Of a stretch of 64,000 nt of DNA, positions 48,355 to 56,869 are shown one piece after another. The notes beneath the pieces were generated by a model. That model had not been told where the DNA came from, made no database searches, and saw only the letters and a program-made list of their open reading frames with translations. Both the position numbers and the translations under genes were made by a program. Numbering within the stretch: the first letter of the stretch is position 1; each line of letters begins with the position of its first letter. Source of the stretch: Corynebacterium oculi (GTDB lineage: Bacteria; Actinomycetota; Actinomycetes; Mycobacteriales; Mycobacteriaceae); assembly GCF_001412105.1 (NCBI RefSeq), contig NZ_LKST01000001.1:1-64000 (forward strand), read 5' to 3'.

Positions 48355-49428
48355 ATGGCACGGGTAGTTTATGAGGGCGTAAGCCGTATCTATGGAAAAT
48401 CCGCCACTCCTGCGGTGGAAAAACTGAACCTGGACATCGCGGACGGCGAGTTCTTGGTGCTCGTGGGGCCCTCCGGCTGCGGGAAGTCCACCAGCCTGCG
48501 CATGCTGGCGGGATTAGAACCCACTGATCGAGGCCGCATTACCATCGGCGGCCGCGATGTCACCGGGGTATCTCCCGCAGAGCGCAACGTGGCAATGGTT
48601 TTTCAAAATTACGCCCTGTATCCCAACATGACCGTAGCCCAGAACATGGGCTTTGCTCTGCGGAATCAGGGGGCGGATAAAGCCACCATCGCCAGCAAGG
48701 TGGACGAGGCCGCGCGCATCTTACAGTTGGAATCCCTGTTGGACCGCAAGCCCGCGAACCTCTCCGGCGGGCAACGCCAGCGCGTGGCGATGGGCCGAGC
48801 CATCGTGCGCGATCCCGCGGTGTTCTGCATGGATGAGCCGCTCTCCAACCTGGACGCCAAGCTGCGAGTTTCCACCCGGGGGCAAATCTCGGCCCTCCAA
48901 AAACGCCTGGGCACCACCACCGTGTACGTGACTCATGACCAGGTGGAGGCCATGACGATGGGGGATCGGGTGGCGGTGCTCAAGGACGGGAAGTTGCAGC
49001 AGGTGGCTTCCCCGCAGGACATCTACGAGCGCCCGGCCAACGCCTTCGTGGCGGGGTTCATTGGTTCCCCCGCCATGAACTTCGTGGAGGCCCAGGTAAC
49101 CGAGACCGGGGCGATGCTGGGCGAACAGCTCGTGGCCCTGAGCCAGCCACAGCGAGAGGCCGCCGTGGGCGGAAAGATTCGACTGGGAATCCGCCCCGAG
49201 CATCTGACCTTGGCGGCGCCGGGGGCGGGCCTGGACGGCCGCGTGCAGCACGTGGAGCAGCTGGGGTACGAGTCCTATGCTTTCTTCCGCGTGGCGGGTG
49301 CGGCGGACACGGTGGCGGTGCGCATGGAGGGGCGTGTGAGCCTCACCCCGGGGGAGGAGTACTCCCTGGTGCTTTCCGACGCCCCCGTGATTCACGTCTT
49401 TGACGCGGAGGGGCAACGGGTGGGGTAA
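48355..49428 (+). CDS. ugpC: sn-glycerol-3-phosphate ABC transporter ATPase UgpC
   Basis: 357 residues. Walker A GPSGCGKST, signature LSGGQRQRVA, Walker B VFCMDEPLSNLDAK and a C-terminal TOBE/regulatory domain (GIRPEHL). AGGAGG precedes the ATG. Closely related to MsmX/MalK ATPases; the operon context assigns it to Ugp. Confidence 0.93.
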   Translation: MARVVYEGVSRIYGKSATPAVEKLNLDIADGEFLVLVGPSGCGKSTSLRMLAGLEPTDRGRITIGGRDVTGVSPAERNVAMVFQNYALYPNMTVAQNMGFALRNQGADKATIASKVDEAARILQLESLLDRKPANLSGGQRQRVAMGRAIVRDPAVFCMDEPLSNLDAKLRVSTRGQISALQKRLGTTTVYVTHDQVEAMTMGDRVAVLKDGKLQQVASPQDIYERPANAFVAGFIGSPAMNFVEAQVTETGAMLGEQLVALSQPQREAAVGGKIRLGIRPEHLTLAAPGAGLDGRVQHVEQLGYESYAFFRVAGAADTVAVRMEGRVSLTPGEEYSLVLSDAPVIHVFDAEGQRVG

Positions 49429-49469
49429 CGATCTACGGTAAAGGTGGGCAGGGCCTCATCTAGGTTGTC

Positions 49470-49928
49470 TTAATCCAGATCCCGGATGAACCGCGCCACG
49501 TGTCCAGTGGCCTTGACGTTGTACTTGGCCACGCCGATGGTGCCGTCCGGCTCGATGAGGAACGTGGAGCGGATCACTCCCTCTACAATGCGGCCGTAGT
49601 TCTTTTTCTCGCCAAAGGCCCCGTAGGCCTTCATCACGGTCTTATCGGGGTCGGAGAGCAGGGGGAAGGTGAGCTCGTGATCCTTGCGGAACTCCGCGAG
49701 CTTTTCTGGAGTATCGGGGGAGATGCCCACCACGGCGATGTTCATGCCGTTCAGTTCGCTGAGGCTATCGCGGAAATCGCAGGCCTCCTTGGTGCAGCCG
49801 GGGGTGTTGGCGCGCGGGTAGAAGTACACGATCACCCGCTGCCCGGCGTAATCGTTTAGGGATACGGTGGCTCCGCGGTCGTCGATAAGCGAAAAGCCGG
49901 GGGCGGTGTCTCCTGTGTTCAGCGTCAT
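49470..49928 (-). CDS. bcp: thioredoxin-dependent thiol peroxidase (BCP)
   Basis: 152 residues. Peroxidatic and resolving cysteines are five apart in NTPGCTKEACDFRD, the classical BCP arrangement; FYPRANTPGC is the family signature. It reduces peroxides and lipid hydroperoxides with thioredoxin. Divergent from the DsbA-CcdA pair, 43 bases between starts. Confidence 0.95.
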   Translation of the reverse strand: MTLNTGDTAPGFSLIDDRGATVSLNDYAGQRVIVYFYPRANTPGCTKEACDFRDSLSELNGMNIAVVGISPDTPEKLAEFRKDHELTFPLLSDPDKTVMKAYGAFGEKKNYGRIVEGVIRSTFLIEPDGTIGVAKYNVKATGHVARFIRDLD

Positions 49929-49971
49929 GGCACCACCATAGCCGCACCTGTGGTTCTGTATCCTGCGTGGT

Positions 49972-50730
49972 GTGAAAACTCGATTCGATACCTACGTCAA
50001 TCCGCAGCGCCCGTGGTACCGAACCGCGCCGTTTTATATCGTGCTGGCCGTGCTGGCGATTTTCCTGGTGGTGGTACTGATCGCGCAGTTCACGGGGAGG
50101 GACTCCGCCTCGGAACAGGCGAGTGGCCAGAGCGCGGCGAGCGCCCCGGCGAGCGACGATCCCGACGCCGAGCTGAAGGCGTTGATCGAGCGGCGCGAGG
50201 CGGACGATCCCCGCGCGATCGGTGAGGTGGATGCCCCCCTGGTGATGGTGGAATGGACGGATCTGCGCTGCCCGTTCTGTGGCCTGTTCTCCCGGGAGAT
50301 CCTGCCCACGCTGAAGGAGGAGTACGTGGACACCGGCAAGGTGCGCATTGAGTTCCGCGATGTGGTGTACTTCGGGGATCGCTCGGCCTCCGCCTCGGCG
50401 GCGGCCCGCGCCGCGGCTAAGCAGGACAAGTACGTGGATTATCTGCGGGCTATTTATGCCCGTGCCCCGGAGAGCGGCCACCCGGAGTTGCCCGATGAGG
50501 AACTGGTGGAGGTGGCCGAGGAGATCGGGGTGCCGGACATGGAGCGCTTTAAGGCGGACATGAAGGACCCGGATCTGCTGGCCGAGGTTCAGGAGGAGAC
50601 CGCACAGGCCCGCCAGCTGGGTGTGCAGGGCGTGCCGTTCTTTGCCGTGGGCAGCTCGGTGCTCGCCGGAACGCAGCCCCTGGATAACTTCCGGGCGTTC
50701 CTGGATCAGGCGATTGAGGAGGCCAGCTAA
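49972..50730 (+). CDS. membrane-anchored DsbA-family protein with CPFC
   Basis: 252 residues: short cytoplasmic N-terminus, one membrane helix (YIVLAVLAIFLVVVLIAQF), Ser/Ala linker and a DsbA domain with WTDLRCPFCGLFSR and the cis-Pro loop VQGVPFFAVGS. Likely a thiol oxidoreductase outside the membrane, kept reduced or oxidised through the CcdA-like protein encoded three bases later. TATCCT (49959-49964) is 7 bases before GTG: a leaderless start. Confidence 0.9.
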   Translation: MKTRFDTYVNPQRPWYRTAPFYIVLAVLAIFLVVVLIAQFTGRDSASEQASGQSAASAPASDDPDAELKALIERREADDPRAIGEVDAPLVMVEWTDLRCPFCGLFSREILPTLKEEYVDTGKVRIEFRDVVYFGDRSASASAAARAAAKQDKYVDYLRAIYARAPESGHPELPDEELVEVAEEIGVPDMERFKADMKDPDLLAEVQEETAQARQLGVQGVPFFAVGSSVLAGTQPLDNFRAFLDQAIEEAS

Positions 50731-50733
50731 ACC

Positions 50734-51567
50734 GTGGAATTGAGCCTGCTTGGAGCCTTCCTCGGCGGCGTGCTCACGCTGTTGAGCCCGTGCTCGGCCA
50801 TGCTGCTGCCGGCCTTTTTCTCCTATGCCTTCTCCCGTCCTACCTCCCTGATTACCAGCACCGGGGTGTTTTACGTGGGCCTGATTACCACGCTGCTGCC
50901 GATGGGCGTGCTGGCCGGTTCCGTGGGGGCGCTGGTCAGTGAGAACAGGGAGACCTTTGTGATGGGCGGTTCCATCGTGGTGATCGCCTTGGGGCTCATC
51001 ATGCTGGCGGGCATCGAGATCCCGCTGCCGGGCAACGCCGGAGCGGCGGGAGGAAGTTCCTTGGCCGCGGTGTACGTGCTGGGCACCATCTACGGTCTGG
51101 CCGGGGTGTGCGCGGGCCCACTGCTGGGCATGGTGCTCACGATGGCCGCGGTGAGCGGAAACGCCGTGATGGGCGGGATCACCATGCTGATCTTTGCCTT
51201 GGGCATGGCGGTGCCGCTCGTGGTGCTTAGCCTGCTGTGGTCGCGGCTGCCCGTGGTGCAGGGCCTCGTGCGCCCGCGCGGGGTGCGGGTGGGGCGCTGG
51301 ACGAACTCCTGGAATAACATCGTGGGTGGTCTCTTGACCATCGCGGTGGGAGCGATGATGTGGATCACCAGCGGAACCACCAGCCTGGGCGGCTTTGTGG
51401 GGGTAAGCCAGCAGGCGGAGATGGAGAACTGGGTGATCCGCACCACCGCGCAGATTCCCGACGCCGCGGTGGTGGCCGGGGTGGCGCTGCTCAGCGGGGT
51501 GGGGTTGCTGGCGGCGCGCCGGTGGCGGAAGTCTGCTGCGGCGGATTCCGCGAACAGGCTAGAATGA
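50734..51567 (+). CDS. ccdA: CcdA/DsbD-type transmembrane thiol-electron carrier
   Basis: 277 residues, six or more helices. LTLLSPCSAMLLPAFFSYAF and the repeated GVCAGPLLGMVL half carry the two conserved cysteines of CcdA in membrane-embedded positions. It moves electrons from thioredoxin to extracellular thiol proteins, here probably to the DsbA-like protein encoded just before it. Cytochrome c maturation genes are not in this window. Confidence 0.9.
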   Translation: MELSLLGAFLGGVLTLLSPCSAMLLPAFFSYAFSRPTSLITSTGVFYVGLITTLLPMGVLAGSVGALVSENRETFVMGGSIVVIALGLIMLAGIEIPLPGNAGAAGGSSLAAVYVLGTIYGLAGVCAGPLLGMVLTMAAVSGNAVMGGITMLIFALGMAVPLVVLSLLWSRLPVVQGLVRPRGVRVGRWTNSWNNIVGGLLTIAVGAMMWITSGTTSLGGFVGVSQQAEMENWVIRTTAQIPDAAVVAGVALLSGVGLLAARRWRKSAAADSANRLE

Positions 51568-51707
51568 CGCGCAGAGAGGAACCACCGGATTTGCCTGAGC
51601 GGTTGTTTGAGCCGGCGCTGGGCATCGTTGGTGTGTTTCTGCCCACCGCGCCGCGCGGGGTAAACTCCACGGGCGCGGTGGGTATAAGTGCGGCAGCGGC
51701 TGCATAA
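51564..51707 (+). CDS. possible small protein of 47 residues, unknown
   Basis: ATG overlaps the ccdA stop (ATGA) and reads MTRREEPPDLPERLFEPALG... to a TAA at 51705. No family recognised, no membrane helix. The overlap is the only support; it may be chance. Confidence 0.3.
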   Translation: MTRREEPPDLPERLFEPALGIVGVFLPTAPRGVNSTGAVGISAAAAA

Positions 51708-51756
51708 GAGACGTCGCACAAGGAATAATTGACTCGCATTTGTTGGGAGATTGAAC

Positions 51757-52035
51757 GTGGCACGCAGTATTGAGGACATCCAGCGCGATATTGAGCGCAC
51801 CCGCCGCCAGCTGGCCAGCACCCTGGATCAGCTTGCGGACCGCAGCAAGCCGCAGAACCTCGTGGACGATGCTAAGCGTGAGGCGACGGCAAAACTCCAG
51901 GACCCGCAGACGCAGAAGATCCTGGCGGCCGTGGGCGCGGTCTTTGCTACCGCCATCGTGTTGACGATCGCGCGCAACCGCAAGAAGAACAAGGACATCA
52001 AGGAATTGCAGCGCCTGCTGGCCGGGCGCGATTAA
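51757..52035 (+). CDS. DUF3618 family protein
   Basis: 92 residues: an N-terminal amphipathic coiled segment (IQRDIERTRRQLASTLDQLADR), one membrane helix (ILAAVGAVFATAIVLTIA) and a basic tail. This is the DUF3618 pattern common in actinobacteria, often near Bcp; function unknown. GTG 51757 is 6 bases after GGGAGA. Confidence 0.88.
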   Translation: MARSIEDIQRDIERTRRQLASTLDQLADRSKPQNLVDDAKREATAKLQDPQTQKILAAVGAVFATAIVLTIARNRKKNKDIKELQRLLAGRD

Positions 52036-52107
52036 GCCCCGCGACCGGGTGGAAAAAGGGGTAGGGCGGGTGACTCCCGCGCCCCTGGTGTGGCAGCATA
52101 GGCGAGC

Positions 52108-52986
52108 ATGACGAGCCAACACGGCGGTGAGGACCGCGAACCGGCAACGCGGCGTTTTCCCGCACAGAACGTGCAGGGGGACTACGCCGATTTTCCTCGC
52201 GTGTCCGCCAAGGCAGACCCGGAAGCAGTGGGCACCTATCAGGAGGCGGACTCTGATTCGGAGCATTCGCGAGGCCCCCGGAAGCCGCGCTTCGAGAGCA
52301 GCAATTCCAGCATGATCGTGGCGATCGCGGCGATGTTCTTCGTGCTCGTTCTCGTGGGCGCGGGAACCTGGATCTTCCTGTTCTCCTCCGGCGGTGGGGA
52401 GGGGGATCGCTCGGCCGTGGCTGCGGATACCTCTACCGAGGAGAGCCCGAGCGCGGAAAGTGCCTCGTCTGCCGCAAGAGCCACCAGCACGGCGTCGGCC
52501 GCCCCGACGAGCACGCGCCGCACCACGGCGCGCAGCGCGACGCCGAGCCCCAGCAGCATCGCGCCCTCGTCTCACGCGCAGCCCACGAGGGAAGAACGGC
52601 CCACGGCGGACATTGCGGAACCCGCCACCCCGCGCGCCTCGATCACGAGCGCCCCACGGGACGCGGGACCGGAATCCTCCGCGTCTCCCGCACCCAGCGC
52701 GTCCGTACCTGCCGTGCCGGGGGAGGCCACTCCGGTCAACAGCGCGGCACGCAACAACACCGGCGAGCAGTACCAGCGGGTATGGGCCTCCGGGGCCACC
52801 AGCGATGACTTCGCCCAGGTGGTACACCGGCAGTGGCTCTCCGAATACCGAGACACCGGACAGATCAATGCCACGGTGCAGGCCTACAGCCCCACCACCG
52901 GGAAAAACTACACGATGACCTGCCGTGATGCCGGGGAATATGTGCACTGCACCGGCGGGGATAATGCGAATGTGTACATCGGATGA
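52108..52986 (+). CDS. Ser/Thr/Ala/Pro-rich membrane-anchored protein with small C-terminal domain
   Basis: 292 residues, unknown function. About 65 cytoplasmic residues, one helix (MIVAIAAMFFVLVLVGAGTWIF), a ~130-residue low-complexity external stalk and a C-terminal domain YQRVWASGATSDDFAQVVH...YTMTCRDAGEYVHCTGG with a probable disulfide. Similar domains occur in corynebacterial envelope proteins. The ATG of the next gene overlaps its stop. Confidence 0.8.
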   Translation: MTSQHGGEDREPATRRFPAQNVQGDYADFPRVSAKADPEAVGTYQEADSDSEHSRGPRKPRFESSNSSMIVAIAAMFFVLVLVGAGTWIFLFSSGGGEGDRSAVAADTSTEESPSAESASSAARATSTASAAPTSTRRTTARSATPSPSSIAPSSHAQPTREERPTADIAEPATPRASITSAPRDAGPESSASPAPSASVPAVPGEATPVNSAARNNTGEQYQRVWASGATSDDFAQVVHRQWLSEYRDTGQINATVQAYSPTTGKNYTMTCRDAGEYVHCTGGDNANVYIG

Positions 52987-53834
52987 GCCACTCAAAGAAA
53001 TCCCAGAATAGGCACGCGGCCGCGCTGCTGGCCCTGGGGGCGGCGGTGCTTTCCGCCTGCACCATCGGGGAGGTTGAGCAGGCAGGCCCCGGGAACACGG
53101 CAGAGAACCCCGGCGGCAGTGCTCCCCCGAGCGCCTGGGGAAGCGCCAGCCCGGCCCCCTCGGCCCCGGTGCTCACCGCCGTGGCCGGCACAAGGGTGGC
53201 GGTGGCTGACACGGCGGCCGGCTCGGTGAGAGTGACCACAGCGGGGGATACGCACGAGGGTCCGGCCTGGTCTACCAGCAAGGTACCCCTTTCTCTCGCG
53301 GCGCTGCGGGCCTCCCCGGAAGCATGGGCGGACGTAGAGGCGGCGCTGACCGCCTCGGATAATCAGGCCGCCGCGCGGCTGTGGGAATCCCTGGGCACCC
53401 CGGAAGAAGCGGGGGCCGCCGTGCAGGCGATCCTGCGGGAGGCGGGCGATGATCACACGCGGGTGGAAACGCGCAAGGTGCGCCCGGAGTTTTCCAGCTT
53501 TGGGCAGACCGCGTGGACGCTGGAAGATCAGGCGGCCTTTGCCGTGGTGCTGCCCACCCTCGACGGCGCGCAGCCCGTGCTCGACGCGATGGGTCGGGTA
53601 ATCCCGGAGCAATCCTATGGATTGGGCACCATCGAGGGCATGAGGTTCAAAGGCGGATGGGGCCCGGACCCCGACGGGCGCTACACGGTACGCCAATTCG
53701 GCGTCATCGAGACCCCATGCGGGCGCAAGGGGGTGGCCGTAGCGGCGCAGGCCCCCGACGGCAGCTACGAATCCGCGCAGAGGCTGCTCACCGAGGAGGC
53801 GCAGCACGTGAGCGCCGCGTTGCGCTGCGAGTAA
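52983..53834 (+). CDS. lipoprotein with class A beta-lactamase-like fold
   Basis: 283 residues. Signal peptide ending in the lipobox LSAC, Pro/Ser linker, then a serine-hydrolase domain with motifs in the beta-lactamase order: STSK (SxxK), SDN in TASDNQAAARLW and KGGWG for KTG. The catalytic serine and lysine are present. It could be a beta-lactamase-like or wall-related enzyme; the Glu of the omega loop is not evident, so strong antibiotic hydrolysis is uncertain. Overlaps the stalk protein gene by four bases. Confidence 0.75.
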   Translation: MSHSKKSQNRHAAALLALGAAVLSACTIGEVEQAGPGNTAENPGGSAPPSAWGSASPAPSAPVLTAVAGTRVAVADTAAGSVRVTTAGDTHEGPAWSTSKVPLSLAALRASPEAWADVEAALTASDNQAAARLWESLGTPEEAGAAVQAILREAGDDHTRVETRKVRPEFSSFGQTAWTLEDQAAFAVVLPTLDGAQPVLDAMGRVIPEQSYGLGTIEGMRFKGGWGPDPDGRYTVRQFGVIETPCGRKGVAVAAQAPDGSYESAQRLLTEEAQHVSAALRCE

Positions 53835-53842
53835 GAAACACA

Positions 53843-53884
53843 GAAGCGGGGCGGGGCGTGAAGGTGAACCCGCTCCCGCTTTTG
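53843..53884 (+). terminator. possible terminator after the lipoprotein gene
   Basis: AGCGGG can pair with CCCGCT (53875-53880), followed by TTT; the loop is long (about 24 bases), with an alternative nearer partner. Sits between convergent genes. Confidence 0.4.
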
Positions 53885-53900
53885 CGGCTACCCGGAGGCG

Positions 53901-54482
53901 CTAAGAGCAGTTGCGCAGCGGGGTGTTGATGACCTCCGCCCCAGCCTTTTCGATCTCGTCGAGGGCCGCCTGTCCGCGGTTAGGGTCCACCGGTGAGCAG
54001 TAGTAGGAGAGCACGCGAACATCGAAGCCCTCCTTGAGGCCGTCGAGAGCCGTGGCGCGCACGCAGTAGTCGGTGGCGATACCCACGACGTCGATAGCCG
54101 TGACACCCCGCTCGCGCAGCCACTGGGCAAGCGAGACGCCCTCGGCGAAGCCCTCGAAGCCGGAGTAGGCCACGCTGTAATTGCCCTTGAGGAAGAACGC
54201 CTCGATGCTCTTGAGGGGCACCACCGGGTGAATGGCCGCGCCGGGGGTACCCGCCCGGCAGTGCGGGGGCCAGGTGTCGATGAAATCCGGGGAATCGGAG
54301 AAATGATCGCCCGGATCAATGTGCCAGTCCTGGGTGGCCACCACGTGGGCATAATCGCGCATGGTCTCCTCGCATTCGAGGAGGCTGCGGATGCTATCGG
54401 CCGCGAGGTCACCATCGGCGGTGGCCAGCGGGCCGAGAGCGCAGAAATCTTTTTGAACGTCTACAATAACCAAGGCCTTCAC
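53901..54482 (-). CDS. pncA: nicotinamidase
   Basis: 193 residues. Catalytic Asp in VDVQKDF, metal ligands in QDWHIDPGDHFS, Lys in FFLKGNY and the nucleophile in GIATDYCVRATALD. It converts nicotinamide to nicotinate, feeding PncB and then NadE. It also activates pyrazinamide in mycobacteria. Divergent from the glutaminase gene. Confidence 0.96.
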   Translation of the reverse strand: MKALVIVDVQKDFCALGPLATADGDLAADSIRSLLECEETMRDYAHVVATQDWHIDPGDHFSDSPDFIDTWPPHCRAGTPGAAIHPVVPLKSIEAFFLKGNYSVAYSGFEGFAEGVSLAQWLRERGVTAIDVVGIATDYCVRATALDGLKEGFDVRVLSYYCSPVDPNRGQAALDEIEKAGAEVINTPLRNCS

Positions 54483-54606
54483 GGATAAGCATTATTGCAC
54501 ATTATGGCTGAAAAATCGTGTTCGGCATGGTGAATCTGTCGCCCCCGGCACACCATCTCATCTGGTGAGAAGGGCCGTGCGGCGGCGCAATAGGTACCCT
54601 GGGGCG

Positions 54607-55887
54607 GTGCAAGAAATCACCTCCCCTATCCCGCAGTACCTTTCCGCCCTCCTCGACGCCGTGCGCGACGAGCAATCCGGCCACGTGGCCGACTACATCC
54701 CAGAACTCGCCAGCGCAGACCCCAACCCCCTCGGCATCGCCATGTGCACCGTCTCCGGGCGCATCTATTCCGCCGGTGACTGCGACGTCCCCTTCACCCT
54801 GCAATCCATCTCCAAGCCCTTTGCCTACGCGCTCGCCCTCCAGGAACGCGGCATAGAAACGGTGATGGCCACCGTGGGCATGGAACCCTCCGGGGAGGCC
54901 TTCAACGAACTCTCCCTAGACGGAAAATCCAACCTCCCCATGAACCCCATGATTAACGCCGGGGCCATCGCCGTGAACCAACTCATCAACGGCGAGGACT
55001 CCACGGTAGAGGATCGCGTGGAGGTCATCCGCTCCCTCATGAGCGACCTCGCCGGCCGAGACCTCGGATTCAACGAGTCCCTGTGCTACTCCGAGCTCGA
55101 CCACGCGGACCGCAACCTCTCCATCGCGCACATGCTGCGCAGCTACGGAGTGATCCGCGATACCGCGCACGACGCCGTGCTGAGCTACACCCGCCAATGC
55201 GCCATCGAAACCACCGCCCGAGACCTCGCCGCGATGGTGGCCACCCTCGGCAACGGCGGCGTGCAGCCGATCACCGGCAAGCGCGTGCTCGACCCGGACG
55301 TATGCCGCCTCACCATGGCTGTGATGAGCTCCGCCGGAATGTACGACGCCGCCGGGCGCTGGATGGCGCGCGTAGGTATCCCCGCCAAGTCCGGCGTATC
55401 CGGCGGGCTCATCGGCACCCTGCCCGGCCAACTAGGCATAGCCACCTTCTCCCCGCGCCTGGACCAAGAGGGCAACAGCGTGCGCGGCACCATGCTCTTT
55501 GAAAAACTCTCCCAACAGATGGGGCTGCACCTGATGAACCCGCTGCCCGTGGGCGTCCACGCGGTGCGCGCCATTGAGGAACGCGGGGAGGACACCGTGA
55601 TCGTGCTCCAGGGCATGATTAACTTCTCCGCCGCAGAATCCATCATCCACGAGATCTCCACGCGAGACTTCAGCGCCCACCGCCTGGTGCTGGACGTGAC
55701 CCGCGTGGTGCAGGTGGACGGAGTGGGCAAGAGAATGCTGGGCTCCACGCTGCTGCGCATGCGCCGCGCGGGCTACGACATTGGGGTGTACGACCCGGAG
55801 AAGCGCCTGCTCGGCCTCGTGCTTTCCGACGGCACCCGCGCCCCGCGTTTGAAGGGCTTGAAGGGCTTAAAAGAAAGATTGCGGTAG
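54607..55887 (+). CDS. glsA: glutaminase with C-terminal STAS domain
   Basis: 426 residues. Glutaminase core with SISKPFAYALAL (Ser-Lys), NPMINAGAIA and KSGVSGGLIGTLPGQLGIA, then a STAS domain (MINFSAAESIIHEIS...VLDVTRVVQVDG). It hydrolyses glutamine to glutamate; the STAS part may regulate or bind a partner. TACCCT (54595-54600) is 6 bases before GTG 54607, so the mRNA is probably leaderless. Confidence 0.93.
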   Translation: MQEITSPIPQYLSALLDAVRDEQSGHVADYIPELASADPNPLGIAMCTVSGRIYSAGDCDVPFTLQSISKPFAYALALQERGIETVMATVGMEPSGEAFNELSLDGKSNLPMNPMINAGAIAVNQLINGEDSTVEDRVEVIRSLMSDLAGRDLGFNESLCYSELDHADRNLSIAHMLRSYGVIRDTAHDAVLSYTRQCAIETTARDLAAMVATLGNGGVQPITGKRVLDPDVCRLTMAVMSSAGMYDAAGRWMARVGIPAKSGVSGGLIGTLPGQLGIATFSPRLDQEGNSVRGTMLFEKLSQQMGLHLMNPLPVGVHAVRAIEERGEDTVIVLQGMINFSAAESIIHEISTRDFSAHRLVLDVTRVVQVDGVGKRMLGSTLLRMRRAGYDIGVYDPEKRLLGLVLSDGTRAPRLKGLKGLKERLR

Positions 55888-55898
55888 GATAGCGAAAA

Positions 55899-55929
55899 CC
55901 CCGGTGGGCTAGTTCAGGGCCTACCGGGG
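55899..55929. terminator. hairpin between glsA and the att site; tRNA-Lys terminator on the minus strand
   Basis: CCCCGGTGGGC pairs with GCCTACCGGGG plus one G-T pair, 9-base loop. Read on the minus strand it is followed by TTTTCGC and lies 21 bases after the tRNA-Lys 3' end at 55951, i.e. the original terminator of that tRNA. It may also slow glsA transcription. Confidence 0.65.
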
Positions 55930-55950
55930 GTGATCGCAATATTTACGCTG

Positions 55951-55988
55951 TGCGCCATCAGGGACTCGAACCCCGAACCCACTGGTTA
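55951..55988 (-). other. prophage attachment site: duplicated 3' end of tRNA-Lys
   Basis: On the minus strand the sequence reads as the 3' half of a tRNA: anticodon-stem end AACCAGTGGG, T arm CGGGGTTCGAGTCCCTG, acceptor ATGGCGC and discriminator A. The 5' half does not follow (55989 onward is unrelated). The sequence best fits tRNA-Lys. A 3'-tRNA duplicate next to an integrase is the classic attL/attR of a tyrosine-integrase prophage. Confidence 0.85.
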
Positions 55989-56056
55989 GAGTTGGTAGCG
56001 GCGTGACGTGGATGAAAACGTGAGTCGATTTTGGCCCCATAAGTAACATCTGTCAC

Positions 56057-56869
56057 ATGATGAGTGACCTACGAGACATCTTGCGGGGGTGGCGCTCCGA
56101 GTTGGAGGCCGCCGGGCGCGCACAGGGGACCATTAGCCTACGTCTGGGACATGCCCGATCGTGCGTAGAGACGATAGGCAAGCCGGTGGGCGCGGTGACG
56201 CGGCGTGATTTGGTGCGGTATCTGGCGGATCGTCCGTGGGGCGCGCAGGCACGGCGCTCAGGGCGAGCATCGATTAGGTTGTTCTGGCGGTGGATGCAGC
56301 GCGAGGGGATCGTGCCGGTGGACGTTGCCCGCGATCTGCCCACGGTGACGATCCCGCGCGCGGTGCCTAGGCCCGTGCCGGACGTGTACATCATGGAGGC
56401 GCTGCGCGCCGCCCCACCGCCGATCCGACTGGCGATCGAGATCATGGCGACCTGTGGGCTACGCCGCGCGGAGTGCGCCCGCGTGCGGGCCTGTGACGTC
56501 GAGCCGGTGGGGCAGGGGTGGAGCCTGCGGGTGGAGGGCAAAGGCGGGCATGTACGCATGGTGCCGTGTCCGCCGCACCTCGCCCGGCAGATACGCGCCG
56601 CTGGCGGGTGGGTATTCCCCGGTGGGCAGCGCGGCCACATCTCGCCGGGATGGCTCGGCAAGCGCATCTCCCACTACCTCCCAGAGGGCTACACCCCGCA
56701 CAAGCTCCGTCACCGCTATGCCACGGTGGCCTACGGCGACTCGCACGACCTGCGCGCGGTGCAGGCGCTCCTCGGGCACGCCACGGTATCGACTACGCAG
56801 GTCTATGCTGCGGTCAGCGGTGAGAGTGCATACGCGGCAGCTGAGGCTACGTGGCGGATTGCGTCCTAG
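56057..56869 (+). CDS. int: phage tyrosine integrase
   Basis: 270 residues. N-terminal SAM-like DNA-binding domain and a catalytic domain with R in [12 protein letters not shown], HxxR in [10 protein letters not shown] in [14 protein letters not shown] and the tyrosine nucleophile (QVYAA). No arm-binding domain, so compact. TAACAT (56044-56049) is 7 bases before the ATG: a leaderless promoter next to the att site. Its stop TAG shares CTAG with the stop of the convergent tail gene. Confidence 0.95.
   Translation: MMSDLRDILRGWRSELEAAGRAQGTISLRLGHARSCVETIGKPVGAVTRRDLVRYLADRPWGAQARRSGRASIRLFWRWMQREGIVPVDVARDLPTVTIPRAVPRPVPDVYIMEALRAAPPPIRLAIEIMATCGLRRAECARVRACDVEPVGQGWSLRVEGKGGHVRMVPCPPHLARQIRAAGGWVFPGGQRGHISPGWLGKRISHYLPEGYTPHKLRHRYATVAYGDSHDLRAVQALLGHATVSTTQVYAAVSGESAYAAAEATWRIAS

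Noticed and set aside
52983-53834. calling the lipoprotein a resistance beta-lactamase
   Set aside because: SxxK, SDN and KGG-like motifs are present, but the omega-loop glutamate is not evident and spacing is atypical.
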